From assembly GCF_002741015.1 (NCBI RefSeq), contig NZ_CP016616.1, forward strand, positions 169,501 to 233,500: a stretch of 64,000 bases of DNA, in the 5' to 3' direction. The first letter of the stretch is position 1, and each line of letters opens with the position of its first letter. Both the position numbers and the translations under genes were made by a program. Positions 45,601-54,157 of the stretch are shown in pieces. The stretch comes from Microvirga ossetica. GTDB lineage: Bacteria > Pseudomonadota > Alphaproteobacteria > Rhizobiales > Beijerinckiaceae. The notes beneath the pieces were generated by a model. That model searched no databases. It had not been told where the DNA came from and saw only the letters and a program-made list of their open reading frames with translations.

Positions 45601-46683
45601 GTGACAGGCGCGTATATCAACCGGATCGGCACGGCGGTGCCGCAGAACGACGTCCACCAGACCTTCATCGGCTTCGTCGATCAGTTCCTATCCGAGCGGA
45701 AGGACAAGCTTCTGTTCAGACGAATGGTCCAGCGATCCGGAATCGAGCATCGCTACTCGACCCTCACGCCGAGCGAGAATCTTGAGCTGGCTGCCGACCG
45801 AGAGGGCTTCTTCCAGCCCGGGCAATTCGTCGGCACCGGGACCCGGATGGAGCGCTTCGAAACCCATGCGATCGACCTCGCGGAAGAGGCCATCGAGGCC
45901 CTGGACCTCGGAGAAAGCCTTACATCCGTCACGCATATGGTCGTGGCCTCCTGCACCGGCTTCACCGCGCCGGGCCTCGACCAGCAGATCATGGAGCGCC
46001 TGAACCTCAACCCCTCGCTTGAGCGCACCATGGTGGGTTTCATGGGCTGCGCCGCCGCCGTGAACGCCCTGAAGGTGGCGCATCACATCGTCCGCTCCGA
46101 ACCTGCGGCGAGGGTTCTGGTGGTCAATCTCGAACTCTGCACGCTCCACCTGCAGGAGACGTCCAACCTCGAAGTCATCCTGAGCGCCCTGCTCTTCGGC
46201 GACGGATGCGCCGCGAGCCTCGTGTCGGCCGAGCCCCAGGGCATTGCGCTGAAGGATTTCCGTGTCGCGACCATACCGGACACGCGAGACCTCATCACAT
46301 GGCGGATCGGCGATGCCGGGTTCGAGATGAGCCTCTCGGGCGAGGTCCCGCAGCAGATCGCGCGGGCGCTCCAGCGCGAGGCGACCCGCAACGACGACGA
46401 CGGCATCCTGCGCGGGCAGCACAAGGAGGATTTCGACCTGTGGGCCGTTCACGCGGGCGGCCGGACCATCCTCGATGCCGTCGAGCAGGGGCTCGACCTC
46501 GATCCCGACGCCCTGCGCTGGTCACGCGGCGTCCTGCGCGATTTCGGCAATATGTCATCCGCGACCCTGATGTTCGTGCTCGACCGCATGATGCAGCAGG
46601 CTCCACCGGCCTCGAACGGTTTCGGGATGGCCTTCGGACCGGGGCTCGTCGCCGAGACCTTCCGCTTCACCCTGACCGGATAG
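45601..46683 (+). CDS. Type III polyketide synthase
   Basis: Chalcone synthase-fold enzyme of 360 residues that condenses a starter acyl-CoA with malonyl-CoA units and cyclises the chain without an acyl carrier protein. The catalytic triad is complete: C118 (VASCTGFTAPG), H284 (WAVHAGGRTI) and N317 (FGNMSSATL). The GFGMAFGPGLVAET segment is the family's C-terminal signature GxGPG. GTG at 45601 is taken as start; an in-frame TTG lies 15 bases earlier. First of four tightly packed genes. Bacterial relatives make alkylresorcinols, alkylpyrones or phloroglucinols; the starter is not predictable here. Confidence 0.92.
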   Translation: MTGAYINRIGTAVPQNDVHQTFIGFVDQFLSERKDKLLFRRMVQRSGIEHRYSTLTPSENLELAADREGFFQPGQFVGTGTRMERFETHAIDLAEEAIEALDLGESLTSVTHMVVASCTGFTAPGLDQQIMERLNLNPSLERTMVGFMGCAAAVNALKVAHHIVRSEPAARVLVVNLELCTLHLQETSNLEVILSALLFGDGCAASLVSAEPQGIALKDFRVATIPDTRDLITWRIGDAGFEMSLSGEVPQQIARALQREATRNDDDGILRGQHKEDFDLWAVHAGGRTILDAVEQGLDLDPDALRWSRGVLRDFGNMSSATLMFVLDRMMQQAPPASNGFGMAFGPGLVAETFRFTLTG

Positions 46684-46690
46684 CGCGTCC

Positions 46691-47404
46691 ATGGCCCGGA
46701 GCTTCGCGGAGCGCAGCCACGAGACGGAGCTGATGGACACGGAAACCGTCAGCCTCGACGATTACCGCGCCTGCCTGAAGGACCTTTCCACCGTCAACGC
46801 CTTGACCCTCACGCACCGCCCCATAGTGCAATGGCTCAACCGTGCCACGCGCGGCCTCAAGGAGGGCGAGCGCGTCAGCGTGATCGATGTCGGCTACGGC
46901 TATGGCGACCTGCTGCGAAAGATCCACGAATGGAGCCGGCGCAGGAACCGGAACATCGAGCTGATCGGCGTCGATCTCAACCCCATGAGCGAGCCTATCG
47001 CCCGCGCGGCGACCCCGGCCGACATGGCCATCGATTACCGAACCGGCAACGTCTTCGATTTCAAGCCCGAATGCCCTATCGATTTCATCATCAGCTCGCA
47101 GACGACGCATCACATGTCGAACGATGAGCTTGCCGTCTTCATCCGCTGGATGGAACAGGTGGCAACACGCGGCTGGTATATCGCCGACCTCCACCGCCAT
47201 CCCGTGCCTTTCCATTTCTTCCGCGCCCTGTCATGGGCCGCGCGCTGGCATCGCTTCGTCCGCCACGACGGGCCGGTCTCGATCGCCCGCAGCTTCCGGC
47301 GCGAGGAATGGGAGCGCATCCTGGCAGCGGCCGGGATTCCGCCCGGGTCAGCAAAAATCCGCTGGCACATCCCCTTCCGCCTTTGCGTGAGCCGCCTGAA
47401 ATGA
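46691..47404 (+). CDS. Class I SAM methyltransferase of the polyketide operon
   Basis: Protein of 237 residues. SAM motif I is VIDVGYGYGDLLRK (about 64-77), with the acidic strand-2 end IGVDLNPMS and a later DFIISSQTTHHMS segment. The fold is like that of methyltransferases found beside type III PKS genes in other bacteria. It starts seven bases after the synthase stop and overlaps the next gene by four, so it is almost certainly a tailoring enzyme for the same product. Whether it acts on carbon or oxygen is not clear. Confidence 0.82.
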   Translation: MARSFAERSHETELMDTETVSLDDYRACLKDLSTVNALTLTHRPIVQWLNRATRGLKEGERVSVIDVGYGYGDLLRKIHEWSRRRNRNIELIGVDLNPMSEPIARAATPADMAIDYRTGNVFDFKPECPIDFIISSQTTHHMSNDELAVFIRWMEQVATRGWYIADLHRHPVPFHFFRALSWAARWHRFVRHDGPVSIARSFRREEWERILAAAGIPPGSAKIRWHIPFRLCVSRLK

Positions 47405-48555
47405 ACGACGTGCGCGAGGAGGAGATCGTGATCGTCGGCGGCGGCCTTGCCGGCGCCTCGGCCGCCTGCATCCTCGCCGATGCGGGACGCCCGAACCTGC
47501 TGATCGAGCGCGATCCCGAGCCGCGGCACAAGGTCTGCGGCGAGTTCCTGAGCATCGAGGCGCAGACATATCTGGCCGATCTCGGTCTCGATCTCGACAG
47601 GCTGGGAGCAAGCCGAATATCGCGCATCCGCCTTGCCCACGGCCGGAGCACGACCGAAGCCGACCTGCCTTTCCTCGCCCGCGGGCTGTCACGCAGGATC
47701 CTGGACGAAGCTCTGCTGCGGCAGGCGACATCCCGGGGAGCCAGGATCCTGCGCGGCGTCTCGGTAAGAGAGATCGCGACGAACGGCACCGGCATCAGCC
47801 TCGCTATGGGATCCAGCGCGCCGATCCTGGCGGAAACTCTCTTCCTGGCATCGGGCAAGCACGACGTGCGAGGCGCCAAGCGGGTGCCAGCCGGGACGAT
47901 GAACGATCTTATCGGCTTCAAGGGACATTATCGGCTGGCTCATGCGCAGCAGGTTGCGCTCGAAGGCTGTGTCGAGGTGATGCTTTTCTCAGGCGGCTAT
48001 GCGGGACTGCAGCTCGTCGAAGGCGGCATCGCCAATCTCTGCCTCGTGGTCACGCGACAAGGCTTCGACGAGGTCGGCAAGAGCTGGGACCGACTGCTCG
48101 ACCGCATCGCCGATGATTGCTCTCACCTGGGCACGCGCTTGGGAGGCGCGCAGCCGCTCTTCGAGCGTCCTCTCTCGATCTTCCAGATCCCTTACGGCTA
48201 TCTCCATGCCCCGGATGCGGGAGAGCCGCCCGGCCTGTTCCGCCTCGGCGACCAAGCTTCGGTCATTCCCTCCTTTACCGGCGACGGCATGTCGATCGCG
48301 CTTCATAGCGGCCGCCTCGCCGCCACGACTTTTCTCGCGCAGGGACAGGCTGGCGCGAACTTTCACCGGCAACTTCGTGCGGACGTTCAACGCTCGCTCC
48401 GCTTCTCCTCAGCCCTGAACGCAGCCGTGCGTTACCGGGTGGGCCGTCATGCTGTGTTTCATCTCTGCCGCGCCTGGCCCGCCGCCATGCGCCACCTGAC
48501 ATCGCTGACCCGGGTGCAGGAGACATCCGTGACCGCAGCACTGGCGGCCCGATGA
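47401..48555 (+). CDS. FAD-dependent oxidoreductase, geranylgeranyl reductase-like
   Basis: Flavoprotein of 384 residues. The N-terminal fold has IVIVGGGLAGASAACIL; next comes HKVCGEFLSIEAQ, close to the CGExL motif of geranylgeranyl reductase-type and tryptophan-halogenase-like flavoproteins. The C-terminal FAD motif is FRLGDQASVIPSFTGDGMSIAL. The family reduces isoprenoid double bonds or hydroxylates aromatics. It starts on an ATGA overlap with the methyltransferase and ends with a four-base overlap with the next one, so it belongs to the PKS operon. Either reduction or ring oxidation of the polyketide is possible. Confidence 0.82.
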   Translation: MNDVREEEIVIVGGGLAGASAACILADAGRPNLLIERDPEPRHKVCGEFLSIEAQTYLADLGLDLDRLGASRISRIRLAHGRSTTEADLPFLARGLSRRILDEALLRQATSRGARILRGVSVREIATNGTGISLAMGSSAPILAETLFLASGKHDVRGAKRVPAGTMNDLIGFKGHYRLAHAQQVALEGCVEVMLFSGGYAGLQLVEGGIANLCLVVTRQGFDEVGKSWDRLLDRIADDCSHLGTRLGGAQPLFERPLSIFQIPYGYLHAPDAGEPPGLFRLGDQASVIPSFTGDGMSIALHSGRLAATTFLAQGQAGANFHRQLRADVQRSLRFSSALNAAVRYRVGRHAVFHLCRAWPAAMRHLTSLTRVQETSVTAALAAR

Positions 48556-49412
48556 TCGCTCCTCGGCAGATCCAGACCTCCGCCGACGTTGCCGAGCATT
48601 ACGATGAGCTCGACCCCTTCTATCGCGAGATCTGGGGCGAGCACGTCCATCACGGCCTCTGGACGAAAGGGGATGAGACTCCGGATCAGGCGGTCGAGAC
48701 GCTGATCGCGCATCTGGCCGACCGGCTGGCTATGGAACCGGGACAGCACATCTGCGACGTCGGCTGCGGCTATGGTGCGACCGCGGAATGGCTCGCCACG
48801 CATCATGGTGTGCATGTGACCGGTATCACCCTTTCATCCGCGCAGCTCCGGCAGGCGGAAAAGCGCGAGACCGGAGCGCCCCTTCTCCGGTTCATGCGGC
48901 AGGATTGGCTGGAGAACAAATTCGAGGACAACGCCTTCGACCGCATCGTCGCCATCGAAAGCTCCGAGCACATGTCGGACAAACAGCGTTTCTTCGACGA
49001 GGCCTATCGCACGCTTCGCCCCGGCGGCCGGCTCGGCATCTATGCCTGGCTTGCCCGCGACCGCGTGCACCCTTGGGAGGAACGTCATCTGCTCGAGCCC
49101 ATCTGCCGCGAAGGCCGCCTGCCGGGCATGGGCAGCGAGGCCGATTATCGCGACTTCGCGGCGAGAGCGGGTTTTATGGTCGACGGGTTCGAGGATCTGA
49201 GCCGGAAGGTACGGCGTACCTGGACACTCTGTGCGGGGCGCGTTGCCAGGAAGCTCGCGACTCAGCCGCAGTACCGACGCTACCTTCTCGACGCCCGCTC
49301 GAAGAACCGGGTCTTTGCCCTGAGCCTGCTGCGCATCTGGGCGGCCTATGTGGCGGGCTCGATGCGCTATGGTCTGCTCATGGCCTCCAAGCCTGCCGAC
49401 GACAGGGCTTAA
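48552..49412 (+). CDS. Tocopherol/CFA-type SAM methyltransferase
   Basis: Protein of 286 residues. The N-terminal VAEHYDELDPFYREIWGEH then HHGLW matches the start of gamma-tocopherol and related methyltransferases, and motif I is ICDVGCGYGATAEWL (about 67-81), followed by VTGITLSSAQL and ESSEHMSDKQRFF. Such enzymes methylate hydrophobic phenolic or quinone rings; cyclopropane fatty acid synthases are the alternative. It is the last gene of the PKS operon and overlaps the convergent ankyrin gene by four bases. Confidence 0.83.
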   Translation: MIAPRQIQTSADVAEHYDELDPFYREIWGEHVHHGLWTKGDETPDQAVETLIAHLADRLAMEPGQHICDVGCGYGATAEWLATHHGVHVTGITLSSAQLRQAEKRETGAPLLRFMRQDWLENKFEDNAFDRIVAIESSEHMSDKQRFFDEAYRTLRPGGRLGIYAWLARDRVHPWEERHLLEPICREGRLPGMGSEADYRDFAARAGFMVDGFEDLSRKVRRTWTLCAGRVARKLATQPQYRRYLLDARSKNRVFALSLLRIWAAYVAGSMRYGLLMASKPADDRA

Positions 49413-49930
49413 GCCTGCGAAAGCCGCTCCGCCGTCTCGGCCGCTCCCATGGCGGCGGCGAGTTGCCCAGCGTTCAGTCCGCCGGCGTCTCGCGCCTGAG
49501 GATCGGCGCCACGTTCAAGCAGCACGTCGACGATCTCGCTGCGGTTGAACATGGCCGCGATCATCAGCGGCGTCTTTCCGCCGTCGCTGCGGCCATCGAC
49601 ATCCGCTCCGCCGTCCAGAAGGGCCATGATCGTCGCCATGTCGCCCTTGAAGGCAGCGCCGGCAAGCGGTGTCTGGCCGCGATCGTTGGCAAGTTCCGGA
49701 TCGGCGCCGTGCTCCATGAGAACCCGCACCGTATCGGCGTGGCCGTGATAGCTCGCCAGCATCAGGAGCGAGTCGCCCTTCTCGTTGCGCAGGTTCGGCG
49801 GCAGGCCCATGCGCAGCAACTCGCCAAGCTCCTGCGCCTGCCCTGCCCGCGCATGCTGGAAGACGCGTTGCGCGAAGGCGATGGTTTCCTCGTCCAGTTC
49901 CGGCGCTGGCTTGGGCGGGTCGTTCTGCAT
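49409..49930 (-). CDS. Ankyrin repeat protein
   Basis: Cytoplasmic protein of 173 residues, no signal peptide. Four ankyrin repeats fill residues 45-165 (KGDSLLMLASYHGHADTVRVLMEHGADP, RGQTPLAGAAFKGDMATIMALLDGGADV, GKTPLMIAAMFNRSEIVDVLLERGADP and a weaker last one). The leader ELDEETIAFAQRVFQHARAGQ is typical of short bacterial ankyrin proteins that act as binding partners or chaperones. It precedes the nucleoside hydrolase stop by about 20 bases in the same direction and may be downstream in that operon. Confidence 0.88.
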   Translation of the reverse strand: MQNDPPKPAPELDEETIAFAQRVFQHARAGQAQELGELLRMGLPPNLRNEKGDSLLMLASYHGHADTVRVLMEHGADPELANDRGQTPLAGAAFKGDMATIMALLDGGADVDGRSDGGKTPLMIAAMFNRSEIVDVLLERGADPQARDAGGLNAGQLAAAMGAAETAERLSQA

Positions 49931-49948
49931 GGCGCGCTCCTGGATCGG

Positions 49949-50872
49949 CTAGTCGGAGGTCAGCTGCTTGGCGAGAAGGTCGAGGGCGGCTGGCGCATCG
50001 ACCCCAAGGGTGACCTGCACCGGAGACCCATCCTCGTCGATCGTCAGAGCACCGGCGTCCTCGACCGCCCCGACATCGACGCTCAGGCGCAGCTCTTCGA
50101 CACGAAAGAGTTCCGGCGCGAGGGCGTACAGCATCACGCAAGGGTCGTGCAGAGGGCGGCTTTCCTGATGCGTCGCAGCCTCGAAATAGGATTCGATGAG
50201 GTGTGCTACCATCGCGGCGGCAGGCTTCCCGCTCTTCGACAGACCTTCCGTAAACTCGCGCGAAGCCCGCACGCGGCGGGTCACGTCGAGCGGGATAAGC
50301 ACGAGCGGCAGCCCCGATGCCACGACGGCCGCCGCCGCTTCGGGATCCGCCCAGAGATTGAACTCGGCACGCGGCCCGACATTGCCGCGCTCGTGGATCG
50401 CGCCTCCCATGGCGACGATCCGGCCGATGCGCTTTGCCGCATCAGGCTTTTCGAGAACGAGCCGTGCCAGATTGGTGAGCGGCCCGAGCGCCAGCACATC
50501 GACGGTTCCGGCCGGCTCCCTGAGCAGGAGGTCCGCGAGCCATGCGACGGCCGGTCGGGTCTCGGGGTCCTGGCCTGGTTGTGGCAGCGCCACGCCGCCG
50601 ATGCCGTCCGTTCCATGCAGATTGAGCGGCTCCGGTCCCGGCCGCGACAGGGGGGCTGCGGCGCCGGAGAAGACGGGAATATCCTCCCGGCCCGCGAAGG
50701 CCAGCAGCCGGCCTGCATTGCGCGTCGTCGTCTCGATGCCGATGTTGCCGGCCACCGTGGTGATCCCGGCAATCGAGAACTCCGGCGAAACGAGCGCCAG
50801 AAGGATGCCGATGGCATCGTCGATTCCCGGATCCGTATCGATGACGACAAGGCGGGGTTTTGCATGGGGCAT
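49949..50872 (-). CDS. Nucleoside hydrolase (IUNH family)
   Basis: Enzyme of 307 residues that cleaves ribonucleosides into base and ribose. The calcium-binding N-terminus VVIDTDPGIDDAIGILLAL is intact, and further motifs are TVAGNIGIETTTRNAGRLL, ALGPLTNLARL and the C-terminal LHDPCVMLYAL with the catalytic His. ATG at 50872 is chosen because the motif starts there; the frame is open 75 codons upstream into the divergent gene. It diverges from the adenine-deaminase-like gene with 81 bases between, which suggests shared control of nucleoside use. Base preference is unknown. Confidence 0.91.
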   Translation of the reverse strand: MPHAKPRLVVIDTDPGIDDAIGILLALVSPEFSIAGITTVAGNIGIETTTRNAGRLLAFAGREDIPVFSGAAAPLSRPGPEPLNLHGTDGIGGVALPQPGQDPETRPAVAWLADLLLREPAGTVDVLALGPLTNLARLVLEKPDAAKRIGRIVAMGGAIHERGNVGPRAEFNLWADPEAAAAVVASGLPLVLIPLDVTRRVRASREFTEGLSKSGKPAAAMVAHLIESYFEAATHQESRPLHDPCVMLYALAPELFRVEELRLSVDVGAVEDAGALTIDEDGSPVQVTLGVDAPAALDLLAKQLTSD

Positions 50873-50953
50873 GATGGGGGTAGAAACCTTGCTTTGAATC
50901 GGCCGCCCCTTATCCGACAGCGGGCGACATTTGACCATATCCACAGGTGACCT

Positions 50954-52828
50954 TTGACCCATTCCTTCCCGCTTCCCGACGACCTGCTCGTGAATGCTGC
51001 GGACGAGGTGAAGATCCGCCAGGATCTGGTTCTGGTCGCGCTGGGCAAGCGCCCAGCCAACATGCTCCTGCGCGTCGGCCGCCTGCTCGACGTTCACACC
51101 CGCACCTGGTTGGAGGATCAGGAGATTGCCATCCGCGGCCGGCGTATCGCCTGGACGGGACCCGCCGGAACGTTCCCCGGGACCGCTGCGGCACAGGCCG
51201 AGAGGCCCGGTCTAAGCGCCGTTCCCGGTTTCGGCGAGGTGCACAAGCACATCGAAAGCTCGCACATCACGCCGGAATACGAAGCGGCCCTCGTCCTCCC
51301 GCGCGGCAACACCTGGACCTGCGAGGCGAGCCACGAATTTTCCAACGTCGATGGCGCCCACAATCTCGAGTTCTGGCTCACCGCCCGGCGGCACGGCTCG
51401 CCGATGAAGATCTTCCCCCTGCCCGGCTCGGCAGTACCACCCACCGCCTATGAATGGGGCGGCGGCTATTACGGCTACGACGAGCAGGCGGATTTCCTGA
51501 AGCAGAGCCTGATGGTCGCCGGCCTCGACGAGGTGATGGACTGGCCCGCCGTCTGGAACCCGGAGAACCCCTCCCATAAGCGTCTCTGGGGCATGATCCA
51601 GGCCACGTTCGAGAAGCGCGGCGTGGTCGAAGGCCACGGCGCGGGCCTGCGCGACCTCAATTCCATCAACGCCTTCGCCGCGGCTGGCCTAGCCTCCGAC
51701 CACGAGGGTTGGACGGCTGAGGAGGTGTGGGACAAGCTGCGCCATGGCATCTTCATCGAGATCAGGCCGCATTCCATGCCGGAGATCATCGCGGGCCTGA
51801 TCGAGCGCGGCCTCACCGACTGGTCGCAGGTGGCCTTCGCCACCGACGACCGCAGCGCCTCCGACACGCTGAAGAGGGGCGCGACCGATCACAATGTGCG
51901 TCTTGCGATCCAATCCGGCCTCACGCCGGAGATCGCGATCCAATGCGTCACGATCAACCCGGCGCGCCACATGCGGCTTACACCCTGGGTCGGCAGCATC
52001 GCACCGGGACGTTTTGCGGATATCGTACTGCTCGACGATGTGGAAAAGCTCTCCATTACCGAGGTCTGGGCCGATGGGGAGCCCATTTCGAAGGGGATGG
52101 AATATCTTGGACCCCTGCCCGCTATCGACTGGCCCGAATGGGCCTCGCAGACCGTAAACATCAAGCGCAGAATCGAGCCCGAGGATTTCGCCATCGCTGC
52201 CGAGAAAGGTCGGGAGACCATGCAGGCGGCTTTGCTGCGGCCGTTCCACTGGCACGACGAGTTCATCACCATGGAGCTCTCGACCGAGAACGACGAGGTT
52301 CAGCGCGATCCTGACCGGAACGTGACGAAATTCGCCATCGTCGACCGCTTCTCCGGCGAGGCCAAAATCTCCCGGATGTTCTGGCTCGGATGCGGCCCGA
52401 AGACGCCCGATACGGCTGTTGGCTGCACGGTCGCGCACGACAAGCACAATCTCTGGATCGTCGGCTCTTCCGACGAGGCCATGGCGATGGTGGCGAACCG
52501 CGTCGCGGAGATCGGCGGCGGCTGGGTTCTCGTCAGCGGCGGCAAGGTTCTGGCGGAAGTGCGCTACGAGATCGGCGGGCTGATGACGCAGCGTCCTGCC
52601 GAAGAACTCGATGCCGAGATGCAGCAGCTTTACGGGGCGGCGGAAACAATCGAATGGCTTTACGAGCCGACCTTCTCGCCGCGCTGGTATCCGGGTTTTC
52701 CCGAACGCCTGCAATTCGCGACGCTGACCTGCGCGCCCTGGCGCTGGGTTCTGGTCGCGCCCTGCGAGGCCGCGCCGCAGGGCTTCGTCAATGTGGCGAC
52801 CGGGCAGGTTCACCCGGTCGTCTGGTAG
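50954..52828 (+). CDS. Adenine deaminase family amidohydrolase
   Basis: Metal-dependent hydrolase of 624 residues, probably deaminating adenine or a close analogue. The metal-binding start of the barrel is VPGFGEVHKHIESSHITP (H97 and H99), in place of the usual GFIDAHVHIESS wording; the first ligands are thus kept but their surroundings differ from classical adenine deaminases. NPARHMRL and GSIAPGRFADIVLLDD close the barrel, and the C-terminal adenine deaminase domain (from about 430) contains AVGCTVAHDKHNLWIVGSS. TTG at 50954 is the apparent start, with AGGTGA five bases upstream. It lies in a cluster of purine-type genes. Confidence 0.82.
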   Translation: MTHSFPLPDDLLVNAADEVKIRQDLVLVALGKRPANMLLRVGRLLDVHTRTWLEDQEIAIRGRRIAWTGPAGTFPGTAAAQAERPGLSAVPGFGEVHKHIESSHITPEYEAALVLPRGNTWTCEASHEFSNVDGAHNLEFWLTARRHGSPMKIFPLPGSAVPPTAYEWGGGYYGYDEQADFLKQSLMVAGLDEVMDWPAVWNPENPSHKRLWGMIQATFEKRGVVEGHGAGLRDLNSINAFAAAGLASDHEGWTAEEVWDKLRHGIFIEIRPHSMPEIIAGLIERGLTDWSQVAFATDDRSASDTLKRGATDHNVRLAIQSGLTPEIAIQCVTINPARHMRLTPWVGSIAPGRFADIVLLDDVEKLSITEVWADGEPISKGMEYLGPLPAIDWPEWASQTVNIKRRIEPEDFAIAAEKGRETMQAALLRPFHWHDEFITMELSTENDEVQRDPDRNVTKFAIVDRFSGEAKISRMFWLGCGPKTPDTAVGCTVAHDKHNLWIVGSSDEAMAMVANRVAEIGGGWVLVSGGKVLAEVRYEIGGLMTQRPAEELDAEMQQLYGAAETIEWLYEPTFSPRWYPGFPERLQFATLTCAPWRWVLVAPCEAAPQGFVNVATGQVHPVVW

Positions 52829-52831
52829 GAA

Positions 52832-54157
52832 TCAGCCGGCGGCGTCGATGCGGGCCATCTCGGCCTTGAACGCAGTCGCGATCTGGCCCGCGTCGCGCAG
52901 GATCTTCTTGCGCTCCAGGCTCTCGACGTTGCGCCCGCGCATGATCCAGCGGCCGCCGACCATCACATCCTGCACGTCGACCGGCATCGCGGAGAACACC
53001 AGCGTGGCGTAGATGTCGTAGACCGGCTGCATGCGCGGCGCCGACACGTCGATACGGATGAGATCCGCCTGCTTGCCGGGCTCCAGCGAGCCGATGCGGC
53101 TGTCAAGGCCGAGCACCTGCGCGCCTTCGAGCGTCGCCATGCGGATCACCTGGGCCGCCGGCATGGGCTTGCGGCTATGCCCGAGCAGCTTCTGGAACAT
53201 GGAGACCGGGCCGAATTGGCTGAACAGGTCGAGAGTGTTGCCGCTCATCGGCCCGTCGGTGGCAATACCGACCTTGATGCCCGCCGCGCGCATGGCCTCG
53301 ATGGGCGCGATTCCGCGCCCCGCCTTCGCGTTCGAGCGCGCGTTGTGGGCGACGCGCACATCGGCCTTCGCCATGCGCTCGATCTCGAACGGGTCGATGT
53401 GCAGGCAATGGGCTGCTATCAGGCCGGGGATCAGGAGGCCCGCCTTCTCGACCACGGCCACGGGCCGCAAGCCATAGTTTTTGCGGCACCATTCCATCTC
53501 GCTGTCCATCTCCGCGAGATGGAGCTGTACCGGCACGCCGGGATGCGCCTCGGCCCAGCGGGCGACGCGGGCCATCACATCGACATCGGTCGAATAAGGC
53601 GCATGGGGAGCGATGGAGGGAACGATCCGCTCGTGTCCCGAGAACTCGGCGACGAGTTCCTCGACCAGCGCGAAACCCTCGTCGATCTTCTTGTGATCCG
53701 GGGGATCGAAGGTCGCCAGCGTCTGGCCGACGACGCCGCGCAAGCCCGCCTGATCCAAAGCCCGCCCGACCTCGGTCTCGTAATAATACATGTCGGCGAC
53801 GGTGGTGACGCCGGCCTCGATGGATTCGAGCGCGCCGAGGAGCGTGCCCACGCGCACCATCTCCGGCGTCACGAACTTGCGCTCCATAGGCAGCACATAG
53901 CGGAACAGCCGGTCGTCCACATCCTCGCCGAGGCCGCGGAACAGGGTCATCGCCAGATGGGCATGGGGATTGACCATGCCCGGCATGACCACGTCGCCGC
54001 CCGCATCGACGATCTCGGCCTCGTCCACCTGCGGCGGCTCGCCGGCGCCGAGCGCCCGGATCGTGCCCCCCTCGATGTGGATCCACCCGCCCTCGACGAC
54101 GCTCATCGCCTCGTCGATGGGCAGCAGGCAGGCGTTCGTGATCAGGATCGACGCCAT
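52832..54157 (-). CDS. Amidohydrolase, MtaD/guanine-deaminase-like
   Basis: Metal-dependent deaminase of 441 residues from the ATZ/TRZ subfamily. H65 and H67 (MVNPHAHLAMTLFRG) bind the metal, with further ligands in QLHLAEM, AAHCLHID and IATDGPMSGNTLD. The wording resembles methylthioadenosine/S-adenosylhomocysteine deaminases, with guanine or 8-oxoguanine deaminases as alternatives. Its ATG shares one base with the stop of the ABC ATPase gene, so it is the last gene of the transporter operon and probably acts on the imported compound. Confidence 0.85.
   Translation of the reverse strand: MASILITNACLLPIDEAMSVVEGGWIHIEGGTIRALGAGEPPQVDEAEIVDAGGDVVMPGMVNPHAHLAMTLFRGLGEDVDDRLFRYVLPMERKFVTPEMVRVGTLLGALESIEAGVTTVADMYYYETEVGRALDQAGLRGVVGQTLATFDPPDHKKIDEGFALVEELVAEFSGHERIVPSIAPHAPYSTDVDVMARVARWAEAHPGVPVQLHLAEMDSEMEWCRKNYGLRPVAVVEKAGLLIPGLIAAHCLHIDPFEIERMAKADVRVAHNARSNAKAGRGIAPIEAMRAAGIKVGIATDGPMSGNTLDLFSQFGPVSMFQKLLGHSRKPMPAAQVIRMATLEGAQVLGLDSRIGSLEPGKQADLIRIDVSAPRMQPVYDIYATLVFSAMPVDVQDVMVGGRWIMRGRNVESLERKKILRDAGQIATAFKAEMARIDAAG

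Noticed and set aside
48788..50950. Long + strand frame (720 codons) across a methyltransferase, ankyrin and nucleoside hydrolase genes
   Set aside because: It overlaps three well-supported genes in other frames or strands and shows no family.
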